Assembly: GCA_028278645.1 (NCBI GenBank)
Contig: JANQDZ010000034.1
Span: 1 to 64,000, forward strand
Length of the DNA: 64,000 nt
Origin: Longimicrobiales bacterium
GTDB taxonomy: Bacteria; Gemmatimonadota; Gemmatimonadetes; Longimicrobiales; Gaopeijiaceae
Direction: 5' to 3'
This document shows, one piece after another, positions 35,571 to 44,744 of the stretch. Position 1 is the stretch's first letter. Each line of letters opens with the position of its first letter. A model generated the notes under the pieces. It worked only from the letters and a program-made list of their open reading frames with translations, was not told where the DNA came from and did no database searches. The position numbers were made by a program, and so were the translations under genes.

Positions 35571-37070
35571 GTGTCATCTCAACACCCGAAAGAGGGGCGC
35601 CAAACCGTGGAAAGGACCGTAGACCAACAAACGCGGGAGAGAGCACTGGCTCGGTGCCGGGAGCGTGGGGTCATCATCCCTACGTTCTCCCAGATGAAGG
35701 ATCCCGGCACCATCCCGGGGGCTGTCCGGGAACGACTCCTCCCGGTGGGGATGAATGAGCTCCACCCCCTGAATCTCTTTCGGATCACCTGGCGAAACAA
35801 CATGGAGACCGGAGGTTTCGGGAAGGTGAACACGGTAGAATTCCCGCCTGAGCTGACGGGAGTTCCAGCCCGCATCATCGGCCTCATAGGGAAACATTTC
35901 CCAACCGGAGCCCACAAGGTCGGGGCCGCGTTCGGGTGTTTGGTGCCAAGACTGGTTTCGGGCGAGTTCGATCCCACCCGTCATAAGGCCGTATGGCCCT
36001 CCACAGGGAACTACTGCCGAGGGGGGGCCTTCGATAGCGCCCTCCTCGGGTGCGCGCCGGTGGCCATCCTCCCCGAGGAGATGAGTCGGGAGCGGTTTGA
36101 ATGGTTGGATGAGATCGGCGCCGAAGTCATCGCCACGCCGGGTTGTGAAAGCAACGTGAAAGAGATCTTCGATATGTGTTGGGAGATCCGAAGGAACCGA
36201 CCCGAGGCCGTCATCTTCAACCAGTTCGAGGAGTTCGGGAACTACCTCTGGCACTACGGTGTGACAGGCCCCGCTGTCCAATCGGCGTTCCAAGACCACG
36301 CCCGCCCGGGAGATCGGATAGCAGGATGGGTGGCAGCCACCGGATCCGGCGGCACCCTGGCGGCGGGTGATTTCCTACGCACCCGATTCCCCGACTGCCG
36401 GATCACCGCTGCGGAAGCCCTCCAGTGCCCCACCCTCCTGAGGGCTGGGTTCGGGGGCCACCGGATCGAGGGCATTGGGGACAAACACATTCCTTGGATC
36501 CATAACGTCCGTTCCACGGACGTGGTGGTGGCCATCGACGATGAGGCCACCCTGGGGCTTCTACGGGTATTCAACGAACCCGAAGGCCAGCAAGCTCTCC
36601 GTGCCCGCGGCGTCCCTACGGATTCGGTGGATCAACTCCCTTTGTTGGGGATCTCCAGCATCTGCAACCTCCTGGCGACAATCAAGACCGCCCGATACTT
36701 CGAGCTGGGTGAGGGCGATCTGTTGTTCACCTCTCTCACCGACTCCGTGGACCTCTACCGCACCCGCCTGAAAGAGCTTCGGAAGGAACGAGGACCTCTG
36801 TCGGAGATCCAAGCCCACTCCGGTGCCGAGAGGTACCTGTCCGGTGCGTCCACCGACCACCTTCGGGAGCTACGGTATACGGATCGAAAGGCCATCCACA
36901 ACCTCAAGTACTTCACTTGGGTGGAACAGCAGGGGAAGACGGTCGAGGAGTTGGACGCCTTATGGAGCCCGGCATTCTGGACGGAGTTGGTGGAGCGGCT
37001 GCCCGATTGGGATCGGGCCATCGAAGAGTTCAATTCAGAAGCAGGAGTGCTGGAGGAACTGGGGGGCTGA
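35571..37070 (+). CDS. PLP-dependent enzyme, fold type II
   Basis: The 499-residue protein belongs to the tryptophan synthase beta/cysteine synthase fold. Candidate PLP Lys is in HFPTGAHKVGAA near residue 115. Other cofactor contacts are in WPSTGNYCRGG and VAATGSGGTLAAG. The extra length over cysteine synthase (about 320) lies at the C-terminus and in inserts. I know related bacterial proteins only as uncharacterised pyridoxal-phosphate enzymes. The start is a GTG at 35571; an in-frame GTG at 35607 with AAAGAGGGG before it is also possible. Confidence 0.8.
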   Translation: MSSQHPKEGRQTVERTVDQQTRERALARCRERGVIIPTFSQMKDPGTIPGAVRERLLPVGMNELHPLNLFRITWRNNMETGGFGKVNTVEFPPELTGVPARIIGLIGKHFPTGAHKVGAAFGCLVPRLVSGEFDPTRHKAVWPSTGNYCRGGAFDSALLGCAPVAILPEEMSRERFEWLDEIGAEVIATPGCESNVKEIFDMCWEIRRNRPEAVIFNQFEEFGNYLWHYGVTGPAVQSAFQDHARPGDRIAGWVAATGSGGTLAAGDFLRTRFPDCRITAAEALQCPTLLRAGFGGHRIEGIGDKHIPWIHNVRSTDVVVAIDDEATLGLLRVFNEPEGQQALRARGVPTDSVDQLPLLGISSICNLLATIKTARYFELGEGDLLFTSLTDSVDLYRTRLKELRKERGPLSEIQAHSGAERYLSGASTDHLRELRYTDRKAIHNLKYFTWVEQQGKTVEELDALWSPAFWTELVERLPDWDRAIEEFNSEAGVLEELGG

Positions 37071-37081
37071 GCCGGAAAACT

Positions 37082-37109
37082 CCCCCTCCCCCCGAACTGG
37101 GGGAGGGGG
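37082..37109. terminator. Perfect 11-bp hairpin between convergent genes
   Basis: CCCCCTCCCCC (37082-37092) pairs with GGGGGAGGGGG (37099-37109) around a 6-base loop, just after the PLP enzyme stop. There is no T-run on either side, so it is a probable but not classical terminator, possibly acting with another factor. Confidence 0.6.
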
Positions 37110-37201
37110 CGCTTCAATACGGGGGCCGGAGAGTGCTTCTGGATGGAAGACCTGAAACAGGCGTACAGATTTAAGAGATACCCTGATATTCGTTGGCCTC
37201 C

Positions 37202-38605
37202 TTAACTCCCCGGGATAGTCTCGTCCTCCCTGACTTTGGGTGCGATGGCGAAGCCCGTAAAACCGTACAACCAGGCGAAGATGACCCCCGTGTAGCAGAG
37301 GAAGGCGAACGGGGCGTATTCCGTCGTGGGCACACCCAGCGTACCTGCCATGTAGACCCCGGCGATACTCCAAGGAACGATCGGAACGATGACAGTGCCT
37401 GAGTCCTCCAGTGTCCTGGAAAGGGTCTTTGCGGCGATTCCCATCCTCTTGAAAGCGGGAGCGAAAAGTTCGCCAGGAATCAGAAGCGTCAGGAAGGAGC
37501 TCCCGGTCATTACGGCCACAGCCATGCTGGACGCGGAGGTGGCGGCGATGAGCCTACCGGTGTTGTGAGCAAACTTGGTCATATGCTGGAGGAGGACGTC
37601 CAGCATCCCGGCCTTTTGTGTGATCCCGGCAAAGGCGAAAGCGCAGAGAGCGATCAGGGTCACGTCCATCATGTTCAGCATGCCACCCTTGGTGAGCAAC
37701 GTGTCCACCAACGGTAACCCCGTCTCGGAGGTATGGCCGTGAACCATTGCATCAACCGCGTCTATCAGGCTGACTCCCTGGAAGACCATGGCCAGGATCA
37801 TGGCCACCACCGAGGACACCACCATCCCCGGAATGGTGGGCTTCTTGGTGATGGCCGCGTAGAGGGTGATTACCGGTGGGAGCAACAGGAAGATGCTAAA
37901 GCGGAAAGTGGCCGGGATCGTCTCCATGATCTGGGTCATCTGGTCGGACTCCAGGGAGCCCTCCACCCCTCTACCCAGGAAGAGGTAGAGCACCAACCCG
38001 ATCAAAAAGGCCGGAGTTGTGGTCCACAGCATGTGTTTGATGTGGTCGAAAAGGTTACTCCCGGCGGCAATGGGCGCCAGGTTCGTGGTGTCGGAAAACG
38101 GGGAGAGCTTATCGCCGAAATAGGAGCCGGCGACGATGGCTCCGGCAGCGTGGGAAAGGGGTACTCCCAGTCCTTGTGCAATCCCGATAAAGGCTACGCC
38201 GACCGTTCCGGCCGTCCCGTAGGAAGTCCCCGTAACAACAGAGATGATGCTGCATACGACACAAGCGGTTACCAGATAGAACGCCGGAGAGATGATCTTC
38301 AAGCCGTAGAAGATCATCATCGGTATGGCGCCACAGGACATCCACGTCCCAATGAGCATCCCAACGACGATCACCACCATCATCGCAGGCATTCCCTTGG
38401 AGATACTGTGTACGATCCCCTCCTCCATCTCCTTGTAGGTGTAGCCCAGCCGGAGTGCGAGGATTCCTGAAACCGCTGCCGCGGCGATGAGTAGGAACTC
38501 GATCCGCAGCTTCAGGACCCCGTATCCGATCCCCAAGAAGACCGCGATCGAGATGATCGGAATCAGGGATTGGAAGAGAGTCGGTGTCCGCTTGGTGTCG
38601 CCCAT
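37202..38605 (-). CDS. nhaC: Na+/H+ antiporter, NhaC family
   Basis: The 467-residue protein has 11-12 membrane segments. The NhaC signature region is clear: GTSYGTAGTVGVAFIGI, then GSYFGDKLSPFSDTTNLA with acidic and polar ion-path residues. It exports sodium in exchange for protons. ATG 38605 has GGAGAA upstream. It diverges from a TetR regulator gene, which may control it. Confidence 0.92.
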   Translation of the reverse strand: MGDTKRTPTLFQSLIPIISIAVFLGIGYGVLKLRIEFLLIAAAAVSGILALRLGYTYKEMEEGIVHSISKGMPAMMVVIVVGMLIGTWMSCGAIPMMIFYGLKIISPAFYLVTACVVCSIISVVTGTSYGTAGTVGVAFIGIAQGLGVPLSHAAGAIVAGSYFGDKLSPFSDTTNLAPIAAGSNLFDHIKHMLWTTTPAFLIGLVLYLFLGRGVEGSLESDQMTQIMETIPATFRFSIFLLLPPVITLYAAITKKPTIPGMVVSSVVAMILAMVFQGVSLIDAVDAMVHGHTSETGLPLVDTLLTKGGMLNMMDVTLIALCAFAFAGITQKAGMLDVLLQHMTKFAHNTGRLIAATSASSMAVAVMTGSSFLTLLIPGELFAPAFKRMGIAAKTLSRTLEDSGTVIVPIVPWSIAGVYMAGTLGVPTTEYAPFAFLCYTGVIFAWLYGFTGFAIAPKVREDETIPGS

Positions 38606-38904
38606 TGAGTGATTCTCCGGGTCGGGTCGGTCTGATCAAAGACCCGAGCATAATGGGATGGGCGGCATTCCCGGGCTAGGCGGAAGCCTATCTCCCGGGA
38701 GGGTTCGCTCCGAGTCGGGATGCCCTTTCTCCCCGGGAGGTTTTGCAGGATTGGGGGAATGACCTGTTCGATCTCTTTTTTTTGATGGACCTTTTTCGAT
38801 TCTCCATAGGTAATACGCAGATCCGGCCTCTAAACTTTTCGTCTGCCGGGTGAGTCGAACATTTAAGTGCCGACCTGAATAGCCCAGAGATCGGATCCGG
38901 CTCA
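38606..38904. promoter_or_regulatory. Divergent nhaC-tetR control region
   Basis: This 299-base gap holds a nested hairpin at 38670-38699 (outer CCCGGG pair, inner TAGGC/GCCTA), read as 5' leader of nhaC on the minus strand. A second CCCGGGAGG lies near 38733. A run of eight Ts lies near 38776. I found no clean TetR-type palindrome or sigma70 promoter by eye. Confidence 0.4.
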
Positions 38905-39525
38905 ATGGCAGAAAAACCTGACAAAAAGACGTCAATCCTCGATTCAGCAATCCGTCTGATGTCCGAGCGCGGCATCAAAGGAGTTTCGGTCCGCCAGATT
39001 CAGGACGAGGCAGGGGTAAACCTGGCCTTGGCCTACCACCATTTCGGAAACCGGGAGGGACTGCTCGAGGCCGTGATGGGCCGGGCAGCACGGGGGTTGC
39101 TGGGGGACTGGGAGAAGACCCTCCGGGAATACGAAAGGCCTTCCATGCCTAGGCCACAGCCGGAAAAGGTCCTGGAGGATCTATTCCGACCAGTGGTCTT
39201 CTTGTCCTCCCTCGATCCACAGTCCGCCTCCCTCCTGGGCCAGCTCCTTGTGAGTCCGGATCCCAAGTTGGAAGCCCTCGGCGTTTCGCTTTTCAACGAC
39301 TACTTTGCTCGGTTCGGCAGGGTCCTCCGGAAGTCTCTCCCGCCCGGTGTCGACGAGCCGCATCTTCAGGTCAGGCTCGACCTGATGACCGGCTCCTTGA
39401 TCATTCTGCTCACCAGGGCCAAACCGAACGCATCCACGGCACCGGAGGCCGCCAAACTGGGAGAGGAGATGGCCCTCCTGATGGAGACCGTCGAATTCTG
39501 CCTGGCCGGTCTCACCGCGCCTTGA
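38905..39525 (+). CDS. TetR-family transcriptional regulator
   Basis: The 206-residue protein has the TetR helix-turn-helix at about residues 12-58 (ILDSAIRLMSERGIKGVSV, then QDEAGVNLALAYHHFGNREGL). The C-terminal ligand domain is CecR/YbiH-like in length, but the ligand is unknown. It is the likely regulator of the divergent nhaC gene or of itself. Confidence 0.9.
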   Translation: MAEKPDKKTSILDSAIRLMSERGIKGVSVRQIQDEAGVNLALAYHHFGNREGLLEAVMGRAARGLLGDWEKTLREYERPSMPRPQPEKVLEDLFRPVVFLSSLDPQSASLLGQLLVSPDPKLEALGVSLFNDYFARFGRVLRKSLPPGVDEPHLQVRLDLMTGSLIILLTRAKPNASTAPEAAKLGEEMALLMETVEFCLAGLTAP

Positions 39526-39756
39526 TCCTGGGCTGAAGCTGACATCCACCCTCTAACCAAGTGGTCACCTTTCCGGCGGGGTCCGCCCCCGTCTGGCCCG
39601 CCCACCTTCCTACCCACCGGCCACACCACTTTACCATTCCCTTACCTCCCAGAGTGGCCAGGCTCTCCTTGAAACCCTAATCTCAGTGGATCTTCAACCA
39701 GGAAAAGTGATTGGAATAATCCATTTCTTTCAGGCCAATCGAAGGGAGGGTCCGGG

Positions 39757-41763
39757 ATGAACCAGAACCGCCAAAAGCAGGGTGGGATCCGACTGCTCGG
39801 GTTGACCGCCGGGCTGGCCGCCTGCCTGCTTCTGGTGTCCGTCCAATCCGTTGGCGCCCAAAGGGTGCCAATCAGTTTTGGCGACTACCACGGATACGGC
39901 GGCACCGTCGATTACATCCAGCGGGTGGCGCGGGAATACTCCTCCATCACCGAGCTCGTCGAGATCGGGCGTTCCACCATGGGTAGGCCCATATACGTCC
40001 TCGTCATCTCGAGGATGAACAACGGGACCACAATCGATCGCCACGTCGAACTTCGGAATCCCCGAAGAGAGGGTGTGAACAACGTAACCCCCATGAAGTC
40101 CTACCATGGGAAACCCGGCATCTGGATCGATGGGGGAACCCACGGGAACGAGTACACCGGAACAGAGGTTTCACTCTACATCATCGACAAACTCGTTTCC
40201 GGGTACGGCTCGGATGACGCCATTACCCAACTCATCGACGAAAACGCTTTCTACGTCTGCCCCATCGTCAATCCGGACGGGGTTTACAATTCTGTCGAGC
40301 TGGGAATATCCCAGCGCCAGAATTCCATGGAGGTGGACGACGATGAGGACGGGCGGATCAACGAAGACGGCCCGGATGACCTCAACGGCGACGGGAAGAT
40401 CACGAGCTTCCGCTACCCCGACGAGAACGGTCGTTTCGTGATCGACGAAGAGGACCCCCGACACATGCGGCAGCTGGGACGGGACGAAGAGGCCACTGCC
40501 CAGCGGTACTCGGTGGTCAGGGAGGACCGGGACAACGACGGCGATGGTCGCCGGGGGGAAGATTCCGAGAGAGGGATCGACGTGAACCGGAACTTCCCCG
40601 AAGGGTGGTTCAACGATGAGCCCGATGGGAAAAGAGGTGGAAGCGGGTACTACGCTGCTTCCTCCCCAGAAGCACGAGCCATCCTGGAGTACTTCACGAA
40701 CAACACCAATATCCTTCTGGTCCAGTCCTTCCACACCTCAGGTGGATTCACCTACCGACCGTTCGCACGTTGGCCCGACAGTCGAATTGCCGCGGATGAC
40801 TTAGCGGTGCTCGACCAGGTCATGGGGGTGAAGTACAAAGAACTCCACCCTGACGAAGAAAATCCGGACCGATTGTGGCTCCCCCCCTACAGGGGTGACC
40901 GGCCTTACGGGTTCGGAATCTTCATCGACTGGGCCTACGCCCAATACGGCGCGTTCTCCATGACAACCGAGCTCTGGAGCTGGAGCCGAGATACCCGAGG
41001 GCTGCCGGGTTACAACGGTGAAAACGATCGGAACATCTGGAGCAAGGCCCTCCTGGACTATCAAGAAACCGCTTTCGACGGTGAGATCTTCGTGCCGTGG
41101 CAGGACTACAATCACCCCGACCTCGGCAGGGGCCAGATCGGCGGATTCGTAGGCACCTACGTGGGTGGAAACGCCCTCCCGGGGCCTTCTCTCGAACACG
41201 TCGCCGAAATCCACTGGCAGTTCGAGCTGTGGAAGGCCGGCCTTCTCCCGAAGTTGGAGATCACGGAGGCCACCGCCGAAACCCTCAGCAACAGCGGCGG
41301 AACCCGGATCGTGAAGGTAACGGCCAAGGTGGAGAACTCAGGCCAGCTGGCCACCCACCGGTCGGGAGGCGCCCGCCTCGCCGGAAACCGTCAGGACGCC
41401 ATTTGGCTTATCGGGAACCGTGATCGGGTGGAGTACCTCCAAGGGGGCGCTTGGCAGAGCCTCGGGACCATCGATGGAGTCATGGACATCCCTGCAGCCG
41501 AGGGGGGCCAGGGAGGCGGAACAGGACGGAGGACCGCAGCCTCGGCCGGACAGCGCCGCCAGGCCCAGCAGATGCCCCCCAACCTCCCACCACAGTTCCG
41601 TCAGCAGTGGCTGGCTCAGTTCGGCGGTGGTGATCAGGGTGCCGACGACGGGAATACCAGGGAGGTGACATGGCTCATCTCCATCGAAGGGAACTCGCCT
41701 CTGAAACTGGTGCTCACCTCCCAGAAGGGTGGCACCAAAGTCCGCGAACTCACGGTCCGATAG
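39757..41763 (+). CDS. Secreted M14 zinc carboxypeptidase with Asp-rich insert
   Basis: The 668-residue protein has a signal peptide (LAACLLLVSVQSVGAQ). The M14 catalytic set is present: H129-G-N-E132 and H326 (zinc) and Glu405 in TTELW (base); VNRNFP near 276 is the substrate-binding loop. Between residues 193 and 270 sits an insert rich in DxDxDG loops (DDDEDGRINEDG, DLNGDGK, DRDNDGDG), which look like calcium sites. The C-terminal part has a beta domain and a Gly/Gln-rich stretch near residue 580. A paralogue follows immediately. Confidence 0.9.
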   Translation: MNQNRQKQGGIRLLGLTAGLAACLLLVSVQSVGAQRVPISFGDYHGYGGTVDYIQRVAREYSSITELVEIGRSTMGRPIYVLVISRMNNGTTIDRHVELRNPRREGVNNVTPMKSYHGKPGIWIDGGTHGNEYTGTEVSLYIIDKLVSGYGSDDAITQLIDENAFYVCPIVNPDGVYNSVELGISQRQNSMEVDDDEDGRINEDGPDDLNGDGKITSFRYPDENGRFVIDEEDPRHMRQLGRDEEATAQRYSVVREDRDNDGDGRRGEDSERGIDVNRNFPEGWFNDEPDGKRGGSGYYAASSPEARAILEYFTNNTNILLVQSFHTSGGFTYRPFARWPDSRIAADDLAVLDQVMGVKYKELHPDEENPDRLWLPPYRGDRPYGFGIFIDWAYAQYGAFSMTTELWSWSRDTRGLPGYNGENDRNIWSKALLDYQETAFDGEIFVPWQDYNHPDLGRGQIGGFVGTYVGGNALPGPSLEHVAEIHWQFELWKAGLLPKLEITEATAETLSNSGGTRIVKVTAKVENSGQLATHRSGGARLAGNRQDAIWLIGNRDRVEYLQGGAWQSLGTIDGVMDIPAAEGGQGGGTGRRTAASAGQRRQAQQMPPNLPPQFRQQWLAQFGGGDQGADDGNTREVTWLISIEGNSPLKLVLTSQKGGTKVRELTVR

Positions 41764-41776
41764 AGAGGAGGCCATC

Positions 41777-43678
41777 ATGCATACGCACAACAGCTTGAGG
41801 TTCCTGCCGGCATGCCTCCTCGCTGTCTTCCTTTTGACGGCGGGTTTCGAACCGGCACTCGGTCAGTCCAAGCTCCAAGAGAACCCCGGGGGTTACCACG
41901 GAGAGCTGGACTTCCCCTGGTCCTGGAAGCGGTACTACTCGTACGCCGAGTGGACCCAGATGATGCACGACATTCAGGACCAGTACGACCATCTTGCCGA
42001 CATCGAGAGCATCGGGAAAAGCCGGATGGGGAGGGACCAGTTCCTCATCACCATCACGGCGAAGTCCACGGGTGCGCACGACACCAAACCGGCCATGTGG
42101 GTGGACGGAGCCGTCCACGGTAACGAGGTCAACGGGATCATGTGTTCGTTGTACCTCATGTGGTACCTCCTGACCCAATACGACTACAACACCTTCGTCC
42201 ACGATCTGGTCAACAGCACCACCTTCTATATCCTGCCGGGTCTGAACGTCGATGCAAACGAGTCCTTCGTGAGCTTCCCCAACACCGCCAACAACCCCCG
42301 GGAGCCATACCGACCCGAGGACAACGACGGTGACGGGCTGTACGACGAAGACCAGACAGAGGACGTCGATGGCGACGGCCAGCTCTCGAACATGTACAAG
42401 GAAGATCCAGAAGGCCCCCTCAAGCTTTCGGATGATGGGAGAGCTTTTATACCCATTTCATCACCGGAAGAAGCCGTCCGGCGGTTCATCCGGATCGGTT
42501 CCGAAGGCTACGACAACGACGGGGATGGAAGGATCAACGAGGACGACATCGGCGGGCCGGATCCGAACCGTAACTACCCCTTCGACTGGCAGCTCCAGGC
42601 CGGTTGGCCCTACACAATGTCGGAGCCGGAGACTCGGAACGCCTACGAGTTCATGAGGACTCACGACAACATCTTCGCGACGTTCCACTATCACAACACC
42701 GGACGGTTGATCATGTCCGCCGGACCCGGCGGCGTGGAAGCGGGAGCCCAGGCCCAACAGGCCACCGGGCCGTACGGCATGGGCCGAGGGCAGCAGACCA
42801 CGGCGGAACAACGCCTGGCCCAGATGCGTGAGGAAAACAAGTACGCCCAATACTTCGAACGGACGGTGGCTCCCGAATACCGCCACGATTTTGACGTTCA
42901 AACCGAAATCGTGACCATGGGTGCACGTATCCTGAAGAACTACAGGCCCAGCATCAGCAGCTGGAGGGGCACCGGCCAAGCCCAGGTGAACTCTTACGGA
43001 ATGCTGGGAGCTTACGCCTACTTGATCGAGCTTTGGGGCTCCCCGGCTTTCGCGGCCGATATCAACAATGACGGGCGAGTATCGACAGAAGAAACACTCC
43101 TCTGGATCGACACCGAGCTCCACGGCGAGGGTTGGATCACACCCCATCCGGTCCAGCACCCCGACCTGGGTGAGGTCTGGATCGGCGGGAGCCAGAAAAA
43201 GCACACCCAGCGCACGCCACCGGCTCGATACATCGAAATGGAGGCCCAGAAAAACGCGGACTTCGTCATGTACGTGGCCAGCGAGTTTCCGAAGGTGGAG
43301 ATCGACGAGATCGAGATCACCCCTGAGGCCGGGAACCTCTACTGGGTGGACGTGACGGTTAAGAACGATCGGGTTTTCCCAACCTTCTCCGACCGAGACA
43401 ACGAGCTGGGGACTGCTATCCAGGACCAGTTAAACTTCAGCTCCTCGGGCAATGTAACCTTGGTCGAAATACCGGATGGAATGACCCAGATCGATCCGGG
43501 GATCAACGCATCCAGGGCCATGGCCGTCGGGACCACAACCCATGAGTTCCGCCTCCGAGGTCAGTCAGAAACGACCTTCCGGTATCTGGTCCAGAAGTCC
43601 GGTGGCGCCGGTTGGGTCGAGGTTACGGTCGATTCATTCCACGGTGGCACCGCCGCCATGAGGCAGGACATTCGGTAG
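41777..43678 (+). CDS. Secreted M14 zinc carboxypeptidase, second copy
   Basis: ATG 41777 follows AGAGGAGG and starts a signal peptide ending ALGQS; the product is 633 residues. Motifs match the upstream paralogue: DGAVHGNEVNG (zinc His and Glu), PNRNYPFDW, TFHYHNTGR (third zinc His) and YLIELWG (catalytic Glu). Two Asp-rich DxDxDG segments (DNDGDGLYDEDQTEDVDGDG and YDNDGDGRINEDD) again lie between the zinc motif and the NRN loop. The 13-base gap shows co-transcription with the first copy. It probably degrades peptides outside the cytoplasm. Confidence 0.9.
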   Translation: MHTHNSLRFLPACLLAVFLLTAGFEPALGQSKLQENPGGYHGELDFPWSWKRYYSYAEWTQMMHDIQDQYDHLADIESIGKSRMGRDQFLITITAKSTGAHDTKPAMWVDGAVHGNEVNGIMCSLYLMWYLLTQYDYNTFVHDLVNSTTFYILPGLNVDANESFVSFPNTANNPREPYRPEDNDGDGLYDEDQTEDVDGDGQLSNMYKEDPEGPLKLSDDGRAFIPISSPEEAVRRFIRIGSEGYDNDGDGRINEDDIGGPDPNRNYPFDWQLQAGWPYTMSEPETRNAYEFMRTHDNIFATFHYHNTGRLIMSAGPGGVEAGAQAQQATGPYGMGRGQQTTAEQRLAQMREENKYAQYFERTVAPEYRHDFDVQTEIVTMGARILKNYRPSISSWRGTGQAQVNSYGMLGAYAYLIELWGSPAFAADINNDGRVSTEETLLWIDTELHGEGWITPHPVQHPDLGEVWIGGSQKKHTQRTPPARYIEMEAQKNADFVMYVASEFPKVEIDEIEITPEAGNLYWVDVTVKNDRVFPTFSDRDNELGTAIQDQLNFSSSGNVTLVEIPDGMTQIDPGINASRAMAVGTTTHEFRLRGQSETTFRYLVQKSGGAGWVEVTVDSFHGGTAAMRQDIR

Positions 43679-43705
43679 GCCACTTGGACAGGACTATCCC
43701 TATAC

Positions 43706-43735
43706 ATCGCCCCCTCACCCTGGTGGGGGGGCGAT
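43706..43735 (+). terminator. Strong hairpin after the M14 pair
   Basis: ATCGCCCCCTCACC (43706-43719) pairs with the run ending GGGGGCGAT (43722-43735) to give a 14-bp stem with one G-U pair. The sequence after it (GTTCA) is only slightly T-rich. Confidence 0.55.
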
Positions 43736-43788
43736 GTTCATGAACGGCGCGGAGGAACCACCGAGCCCCATTTCGAGTAGTCAGGAAC

Positions 43789-44664
43789 ATGCGCCTTCCC
43801 TTCTCGAGAACTCGTCGCCTGCGTCCTTTGTCACGCCTGTCATGGCTAGGGTGCCTAGGGGCGTTGTTTGCCGCAGGCGGGGGGACACCGCCCCTCCAGG
43901 GTCAGGCCATCGACTCCATCTCTGTGGTAAGGGGCCAGCTCCTGGAGCACGAGACCGGAATACCTTTGGACGGTGCGGCCGTCTCGCTGGCTTCTGGCCC
44001 TGGCCCCACGAGGGGCATCGGGACCAGGGTCACCAACTCCGACGGCCGGTTCATGTTCCGGGAGGTCCGCCCCGGCTCTTATCGGCTGATCGTCCGTCTC
44101 ATTGGGTATCAGGAGCTAAGAGACACCCTCGAGATCGGCCCTGGTGCTGAAGTCGACCTGAGCCTCTCCCTTTCCGTTTCCCCCATCGAGTTGGAACCCC
44201 TGGTGGTGGTCTCCGATCGACGACCCCCTCCGGGGCCTCTTCGGGACTTTGAGAGGCGGAGGGAAAGTATGAACGGGACTTACTTCGACCGAGAAGAGAT
44301 CGAGAGAAGGAACCCGTTCCGCTTCAGCGACCTGCTCCGGTTGGTGCCGGGGGCGAGGGTCATGCCGGCCGGACCGTTCGACAACTCGATCCGCCTGAGG
44401 TCCGGGTGTCGACCCGTCATATGGATGGACGGAATGCGGCTATCGACCGGGGAGGGCATCGACCACCTCATCCAGCCCTTGGACCTCGAAGCCGTGGAGA
44501 TTTACCACGCTTCCGAACTGCCCGTGGAATTCGGCGCCAATAGCTGCGGGGGAATCATTGTCTGGACCCGGCGGGGAGAGCCCTCGGTAGGCGGAGGGAG
44601 TTGGTGGAAACGGGCGCTATTTGCCTTGGTTTTCTTGACAGTTGCCCTCGTCGCGACAAACTGA
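43789..44664 (+). CDS. Carboxypeptidase-regulatory plus TonB-plug protein without barrel
   Basis: The 291-residue protein has a signal region, then a carboxypeptidase regulatory-like domain (about 45-125: VRGQLLEHETGIPLDGA, NSDGRFMFREVRPGSY). A TonB-receptor plug-like domain follows (about 150-265: RFSDLLRLVPGARV, GCRPVIWMDGMRL, AVEIYHASELPVEFG). Instead of a barrel it ends with one hydrophobic helix (LFALVFLTVALVATN). A stand-alone plug is common in this style of genome but its function is unknown. It stands after a hairpin, so it probably has its own promoter. Confidence 0.75.
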   Translation: MRLPFSRTRRLRPLSRLSWLGCLGALFAAGGGTPPLQGQAIDSISVVRGQLLEHETGIPLDGAAVSLASGPGPTRGIGTRVTNSDGRFMFREVRPGSYRLIVRLIGYQELRDTLEIGPGAEVDLSLSLSVSPIELEPLVVVSDRRPPPGPLRDFERRRESMNGTYFDREEIERRNPFRFSDLLRLVPGARVMPAGPFDNSIRLRSGCRPVIWMDGMRLSTGEGIDHLIQPLDLEAVEIYHASELPVEFGANSCGGIIVWTRRGEPSVGGGSWWKRALFALVFLTVALVATN

Positions 44665-44744
44665 GTCAGGAGCGTATTAAAACCGAAGGCCGACGGGACC
44701 CCAGATCCCCGTCGGCCTCCCCTTCCAGCTCCCCTCCGGGAGGA

